Made by a program: the position numbers and the translations under genes
Part shown: in pieces, positions 36,765 to 41,699 of the stretch
How positions within the stretch are numbered: position 1 is the first letter of the stretch
Layout of the letters: each line of letters starts with the position of its first letter
The notes under the pieces: model-generated
What the model was told of the DNA's origin: nothing
The model's database searches: none
The model's input: only the letters and a program-made list of their open reading frames with translations
Source: Bacteroidota bacterium
GTDB taxonomy: Bacteria; Bacteroidota; Bacteroidia; AKYH767-A; OLB10
Assembly (NCBI GenBank): GCA_016721435.1
Contig: JADKIC010000033.1
Span: 1 to 41,699 of the forward strand
Direction of reading: 5' to 3'
DNA: 41,699 nucleotides

Positions 36765-37737
36765 GTACTCTCATTATTAAACAGTTCGTGTAATTTTTGT
36801 TGTAATATTTTTTGTCAGGTAGTTGTGTTTTATATTCTGAAACCATTGTTGGCGATAGGCTTCTACTTAATGCATATTCTACAACTTCGCTGTCTTTGTC
36901 TTTGCATAACAACACTCCAATGCTCGGATTTTCATTTGGTTTTTTAACGTCCCTGTCTAATGCTTCTAAGTAAAAATTCAGTTGTCCTAAATGGTCTGGC
37001 TTAAACTTGTCAGCTTTGAGTTCAAACGCCACCAGGCATTGAAGTCCACGATGGTAAAAAAGAAGGTCAATAAAAAAGTCGGTATTGCCAACTTGTAATT
37101 TATACTCTTCGCCTATGAACAAAAAGTCTTTTCCAAGTTCAAGTATAAAGTGCTTCATTTGTCTTACAAGCCCATGATGTAAATCCCTTTCGTTATGAGG
37201 TTCGGGTAAGTTCAGAAACTCAAATATATAGCTGTCCTTGAAGGTATTTGCAATGCCATTGGTACTTTCTCTCACCGCTGGAGAGAGTTTTAGATTACCA
37301 ATCATTGTTCGCTCGAAAAGGCTTGCAGTTATTTGCCGGTCGAGTTCACGTTTACTATAATTTTCTTGTTTTACGAGTCTTAAGTAAAACTCCTTTTCTT
37401 CAGTGGTTTTACACCTTGAAAAAATCAGCATATTGTTTGTCCAACTAATTTCTCTCACCAGTGGTGAGAGTTTTGGAAAGTCCTTATAAGTCTCATAAAA
37501 CTGCTTCATTCTCCAAATATTCTTGTCGGAGAAGCCTTTTATTTCAGGTTCGTGAGTCTGTATGAAATGGGCTAATTCTGTCACAACAGAGTCGCCCCAT
37601 TCAGATTGTTCAATTTTATTGCTGATATATTCTCCGATATTCCAATAGAGGGTTATCAATTCAGCATTTACGGCTCGTATGGCATTCGCCCGGGATTGTT
37701 TTATTAGCTGAATTATATCCGTAAAACGATTGTCCAT
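36761..37737 (-). CDS. YhcG-like PDDEXK nuclease (DUF1016)
   Basis: DUF1016_N: TLYWNIGEYISNKIEQSEWG, DKNIWRMKQFYETYKDFPKL, SWTNNMLIFSRCKTTEEKEF, YFEGD-like RERDLHHGLVRQMKHFILELG region. The nuclease core is GKDFLFIGEEYKLQVGNTDF, FIDLLFYHRGLQCLVAFELK (D...E-K), with DHLGQLNFYLEALD. Near 36805 one base is missing after GACAAAAAA; restoring it ends the protein QKLHELFNNEST at 36761, about 325 residues. YhcG-type nucleases are linked to restriction islands and foreign DNA. The CAAATTTA at 37757-37764 is a TAAATTTG promoter box on this strand, 20 bp upstream of the ATG. Confidence 0.88.
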
Positions 37738-37834
37738 TATTTGTTTCTATAAGCAACAAATTTATGATTTTTCAGTCGGGTTTTTTAAAACTTTAAATCT
37801 TTCTCACCAACTCAAGGACTACAGTTTAGTTTTA

Positions 37835-38631
37835 TCAATCCACCCATACAAATAAATCAACGCCCTTGGTATGATGCAAGAGCTCCGGCTCGTAGAAGAT
37901 GCTCTGATTTATTTCTGAGAAGTTTAGTTTAGGAATGTATTCCTTCCTCTTACGTCCAATCATTTCATTGTAGTCTGTATAGGGCATTTGAACGCTTTCT
38001 CCGATATGTGTAACCAGTAATGTTTTCGTCCCGATTTTATACTTCCTTATTGAGTTAATGGACAACTCCTTTGCAAGTCTGTTGAAAGTGGTTTCATAAA
38101 CAGAACCTTTGCCGGCCAAATATTCATAGTGCTTACTGGTAGTGTCATTCAAAAAAGTTAAATCCAGCCTGGCCCGGGTTGGCTGATAGAGAAGGTAAAA
38201 CTTTGAGAGCAATGTGTCTGCTTTTAAAGAAACGATACCACAGGTTTGCTGATATTCACAGATGGATAAATATATGGGGTTGCTGCAATAAAACCACTCA
38301 TTCCTTGTGCAATGACCAATGCTTTTGAAAAACTTTTGTTCAAGGCCTCTATATATTTTGATTTGAGCTCAAAGGTGGTGTCCCTGACCTGGATAGAATC
38401 AAGGGAAATGCTTTTTAATAGTTTAAAAGTGGAGCCATAAATAGCAAGATTCGTTACGCCCGTCCATGTATCACCAATATCATCGCGAAGCATATACGTT
38501 TCGAAAACAACAAGTCCATGCGTTGACGTTCCAAGCGGAAAATTTCTATAATGATCAATGGCCATGCATCCTACTGCCGTTTGGGTTAGGCTTATCAGTA
38601 GTATGGACCATAGGATGAGTTGTTGACGCAT
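37835..38631 (-). CDS. Hypothetical exported protein (one frameshift)
   Basis: Two frames join at about 38225, where one base is lacking in GTATCGTTTCTTTAAAAGC, to give about 265 residues. The N-terminus MRQQLILWSILLISLTQTAV ends in the lipobox-like AVGC, so it may be a lipoprotein. The body has VVFETYMLRDDIGDTWTGV and, after the join, YLLYQPTRARLDLTFLNDTT. Not recognised. It is followed by 97 bp of spacer before the YhcG promoter. Confidence 0.6.
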
Positions 38632-38733
38632 GGGAGAGTTTTAATGGCACTGAAGAGCTATACTCGTTGTAAGGTTTTATAAAGATAGGGGAGGGCGGGG
38701 ATTATGGCGCAATGATGAAGTATTCCTCGTAGT

Positions 38734-39036
38734 TTAGTATTTTGATGAGACACTATATATACTATCTACGAAAGTTAATCCAAATCTTTGCTCGATTTTG
38801 GTTAGCATATGCTTGCCGTAACAATTTTCTTCGCCGGTACAGTTTTCACCTAAGGGTTTATAATCAATACGGAAATGATTCAAATTCTCCTTTAATTTTT
38901 CGTGATCAATATTCTTCGGTAGTTGTGAATCGTACAAAGTAACCACAAAATTCCTTCTCTCAAAATCTCGATTTGCCTCTATTGAATCCATATAACAAGC
39001 ACCATTCTCAACAAAAGCCAATTCTCTTTTTCTCAT
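38734..39036 (-). CDS. Hypothetical protein, probably cut by the IS element
   Basis: 100 residues (MRKRELAFVENGACYMDSIE to FGLTFVDSIYSVSSKY), unrecognised, no signal or helices. The open frame continues upstream past the first Met (EYPSINL) into the terminal repeat of the IS21 element 18 bp away, with no promoter box in between. The N-terminus is probably missing because of the insertion; the original gene would lie on the far side of the element, beyond the window. Confidence 0.5.
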   Translation of the reverse strand: MRKRELAFVENGACYMDSIEANRDFERRNFVVTLYDSQLPKNIDHEKLKENLNHFRIDYKPLGENCTGEENCYGKHMLTKIEQRFGLTFVDSIYSVSSKY

Positions 39037-39053
39037 TAGATTTATGCTTGGAT

Positions 39054-39097
39054 ATTCCGGTGAAGCTGACCCCCTATTCCGGCGAAGCTGACCCCCT
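39054..39097 (-). repeat. Left-end IS21 terminal repeats (2 units)
   Basis: ATTCCGGTGAAGCTGACCCC at 39054 and ATTCCGGCGAAGCTGACCCC at 39076, exactly 22 bp apart. These are the presumed IstA binding sites. Confidence 0.9.
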
Positions 39098-39167
39098 GAG
39101 GTAAGCTTAGATTACGAAGGAACAAAAGAACGATGGGATTAATAATACAAAGATACATTTTGTCAGT

Positions 39168-39896
39168 TTACGCTTCCATTTTGCGTAATGATTCTCCTTT
39201 TAGGTCTAGGCGGACTGCTTTTGCAGTCAATCTATCCATGATGGCATCAGCTACAGTAGGGTCATTAAGATATTCATGCCATTTGGCGACCGGTAGTTGG
39301 GAGGTGAAGATGATGGACCTTCTATTGTAACGATCTTCCAGCATTTGGAGAAGTGTCAGCCGAACATTTTGATCGATGGGTTGTATGCCAAAGTCGTCAA
39401 GAATGATAAGAGGTGTCCGATCCAGATGAGTGAGTAATTTTAAGTATGACCCATCCAACTTGGATAGTGTGATTTTTTCAATGAATCGAGTCATGCTATA
39501 GTACTGTGTTCGATAACCTTGATGACAGGCCTGATGAGCTAAAGCACAAGCCAGATAACTCTTTCCGCATCCTGTTGGACCAGTTATCAAAACAGGTTGA
39601 CCGTTCTTAATGTAATCACCTTGCATGAGTACCGCCAACTGTTGCTTGGTCAGGTTACGTGCGGAACTGCATTTTACTTGTTCGGGTGTTGCGGGAATGC
39701 GCAGCTTTGCCAATTTAAGGTAATAGGATGTTCGCTCCTGCGATCTGGAAGATAATTCTGACTGAGTGAGCTGGGCAACCATTTCATGGGCCTCCAGGTG
39801 TTGATCCATTGGCAGATCAAGTTGTGCTTGATAGGCCATGGCCATGCCACGTAGTTTTAGTTCTGATAGTTGATGTAGTGTTTCTGATGTGTTCAT
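39168..39896 (-). CDS. istB: IstB-like ATP-binding transposition helper
   Basis: 242 residues, full length for IstB. Walker A GPTGCGKS at 106-113; Walker B PLIILDDFGIQPID; sensor region RSIIFTSQLPVAKWHEYL; end DAIMDRLTAKAVRLDLKGESLR typical of the family. It is an AAA+ DnaC-like protein that selects target DNA for IstA. It starts 11 bp after the istA stop and is intact. Confidence 0.96.
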   Translation of the reverse strand: MNTSETLHQLSELKLRGMAMAYQAQLDLPMDQHLEAHEMVAQLTQSELSSRSQERTSYYLKLAKLRIPATPEQVKCSSARNLTKQQLAVLMQGDYIKNGQPVLITGPTGCGKSYLACALAHQACHQGYRTQYYSMTRFIEKITLSKLDGSYLKLLTHLDRTPLIILDDFGIQPIDQNVRLTLLQMLEDRYNRRSIIFTSQLPVAKWHEYLNDPTVADAIMDRLTAKAVRLDLKGESLRKMEA

Positions 39897-39907
39897 GTTT
39901 TTAGATG

Positions 39908-41444
39908 TTATTGATAATGTTGTGAACCTCGTATGTTTTCATGGAAGAGTGAAGCTTGTTGCAATGGTGTTTCCTGAAGTTTATCCATGCCGTTAACCAG
40001 TATGTTTTTTATAAGTGTGTAATTCACCCGACTGCCCTTTAAAACCCTGCTACATGCAGCCTCTATTCGTTCTGCACCATATTTTTTCACCAGCATGAGT
40101 ACTCCATTGCACGATTTAAAGTTTTGTTCAGGGTAGAAGGATGATTGAAGGATGAGTTGGATAGCAACTCGTGTTGATGGTCCGATTTTCTCGGCCCGAA
40201 GTAAAAATTCGTCTTGGGTAAACCCGCGTTGAGAGGCAACATGCTGATGATTGGGTGGCATATGTTCCCCTTGCGTATGATAACAACTGCCCTGACCTGT
40301 ACGATGATGAATGGCGATGCGTTTGTGGTTGAGGTAGATCTCGATGGTTCGCTGATCGTATAATACGTCCACCTTCTGGCCTACATGTATGTATGGAACG
40401 CTATAATAATGATGATCCTCGCTCAACTGAACATGATAATTGCGTTGTACTTTCAGCGTTACTTTGTTTTTCATTACAAAGGCCGCTTGCGGGACTGGGA
40501 TCATAAATTCTTTCTCTCTTTCCAGATAGATGGACCAGCGACATTGTGAACTATTTTATAGGGCTTGTTATTGAGCTTTTCAATCTGATCACGCAGAGCG
40601 ATATTGAGTTCTTTCAAGGAATAAAATGTTCTCTTACGAAGCAGTGCATATACCTGCTGATAAACGATCTTGACATGACCTTCTACCATAGCTTTGTCCC
40701 GGGGTTTGGCAGGACGGGTAGCCTGAAAGACATTTCCATAGTGGGCACTTAGCTGATAACACAAGTCGGTAAAAAGAGGCTCATACCGATTGCTGCGTGT
40801 AACGAGTGTTTTCATATTATCACTCAATACTATTTTACTAACCCTCCAAAATATCTTATTGATTCACCAAAACCGTAAAGCACATCTTGCAGCCTTGACG
40901 AACAGTCGCTATGCAAAAGTAAGGCCGCTGAACGGGAGTGTGGCAATAAACACATCGCATGTAATTATTTCGCCCGTCTCCATGTCAATAAAACACATTT
41001 TGTCACCGGCATAGTCGATCATCATTTCCTGACCAGGAATATGTTCAAGATGCATCACAACATCTTTGTTATCAAGAAAGGTGCGCAGATGCTCACAGTA
41101 CTGGCTATATTCATACCCTTGAGGATGTGATTCTTTGTATTCAAGCCATAAAGCTGTCGGGTTACACCAGTCTCTTTGAGCTCTGTGCTGCAACTTTTGA
41201 AGTGCTCAATAAGTAGCTGATGACGCTTACTTTTAAGATCGGTATAGTCATTTTCATAAAGCAACTCAGCAAGCTCCAATGGAGTCAAGGAGTCGATTTT
41301 ACGACCATTTAAACGGCGCAAATATTTTTTTATAGTGTTACGGGCTACGCCTGTATTCCGTTCAAGTACTTTGATTTTGTAGCCTAATTCGGCCAACTTT
41401 AGAACCTCCAGTAGGGTGTCCATTGATTTAGGTTTTGAAGCCAT
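39908..41444 (-). CDS. istA: IstA transposase (DDE), frame broken at several points
   Basis: About 512 codons, normal for IstA. The N-terminal HTH is LLEVLKLAELGYKIKVLERN then TGVARNTIKKYLRR. The first catalytic Asp is in PGQEMMIDYAGDKM, the second in LSDNMKTL, the Glu in DKAMVEGHVKIVYQQ: the DDE set is complete. The end has FVMKNKVTLKVQRNYHVQLS and a helical C-terminus. Breaks lie near 41190-41060, 40905-40830 and 40503; each is bridged by one or two bases. If the indels are consensus errors the IS is active; if real, it is dead but could be mobilised in trans. Confidence 0.9.
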
Positions 41445-41500
41445 CTATTTGCTCTTTTAAAAGCAAATGTTCTTCAGTTCCTGTTGCAATCAAACTCTTA

Positions 41501-41696
41501 GGGGTCAAGATGCCGGAATGACACCCATAAAGGGGTCAACATGCGACGGAATGTCAGCCACTATTTAGGGGGTCAACATGTGCCGGAATGTCAGCTCCAC
41601 TTTACCACTTTCAACCAACAAAACACTTCCTGGGGTCAGCTTCGTCGGAATAGGGGGTCAACATGAATCGGAATCGGGGTCAACATGGTCCGGAAT
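41501..41696 (+). repeat. Right-end IS21 terminal repeats (6 units)
   Basis: GGGGTCAACATG-N3-CGGAAT type units begin near 41501, 41532, 41568, 41632, 41653 and 41676. Unit 41632 has the left-end variant (GGGGTCAGCTTCGTCGGAAT); the others read CAACATG or CAAGATG. Spacing varies, 21-64 bp, unlike the exact 22 bp on the left. Confidence 0.88.
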
Positions 41697-41699
41697 CTC

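Larger units (their letters stand above)
39054..41696 (-). mobile_element. IS21-family insertion sequence
   Basis: Two genes in the istA-istB order on the minus strand lie between blocks of about 22-bp repeats with ATTCCG...TGACCCC in opposite orientation, the multiple-terminal-repeat structure of IS21 elements. Two units on the left end (39054-39097) and six on the right (41501-41696), where the window stops. Size is at least 2.64 kb, normal for the family. The target-site duplication cannot be seen because the right border is cut off by the window. Confidence 0.93.

Noticed and set aside
1..41699. tRNA, rRNA or riboswitch genes
   Set aside because: I saw no TTCGAATC-type T-loop with matching stems and no known riboswitch core in the spacers; a covariance search would be needed to exclude small RNAs.

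Overview
The window looks like a chromosomal segment of a Bacteroidota bacterium. The signs are a secreted protein with a type IX secretion (T9SS) C-terminal sorting signal, a HisKA_2 kinase paired with a LytTR response regulator, DUF4199 and DUF4386 membrane proteins, promoters of the TAnnTTTG type, moderate-to-low GC, and intergenic spacers full of short TTTAAAG-like words. I see no rRNA, tRNA or CRISPR array.

Layout. 0-2.8 kb: a partial sensor kinase, its REC-PAS-LytTR regulator and a methyltransferase, all on the plus strand. 2.8-3.8 kb: a gene-free stretch with strong pyrimidine bias, followed by an 11-bp tandem array of about 33 units that ends at the dnaK terminator. 3.85-6.9 kb: dnaK and a lipoprotein gene (minus). 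7-9 kb: a LysE-type exporter and a sugar transferase (plus). 9-13.5 kb (minus): an exosortase locus. It has a 59-codon substrate made of a signal peptide and a PID-CTERM tail, the exosortase, a membrane partner, a GT2 glycosyltransferase, a methyltransferase and a polytopic GT39-like glycosyltransferase. This is the most interesting system in the window. 13.7-22.8 kb: two very large divergent secreted proteins, a T9SS protein with MopE-type metal-binding repeats and a reprolysin-like metalloprotease. 23-28.6 kb: yebC, ychF, an FAD oxidoreductase, a trypsin-like protease and a DUF4199 protein. 28.7-39 kb is accessory: antitoxin-like orphans, a MarR-S41 peptidase pair, a Fic AMPylase, a Bro-N fragment with an XRE regulator, a YhcG nuclease with a nuclease-less second copy, and tandem repeats. 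39.05 kb to the end: an IS21-family element with multiple terminal repeats.

Sequence quality matters for reading this window. At least fifteen genes, including essential-type genes such as dnaK and yebC, are split by single-base indels, many of them in homopolymers. Restoring one base rejoins each into a full-length family member, so I annotate them as single genes and read most of the breaks as assembly errors. A few losses do look biological: the Bro-N fragment, the second DUF1016 copy, the metalloprotease C-terminus and the small gene next to the IS.

How the genes may work together (inference). The exosortase operon pairs a membrane protease-sortase with enzymes that would make and use polyprenyl-linked sugars. 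A phosphoglycosyl-transferase-type gene lies convergent to it. This suggests that the small PID-CTERM protein is processed and perhaps glycosylated at the cell surface. The 32-41 kb region looks like a turnover hot spot of defence, toxin-antitoxin and phage-derived pieces.
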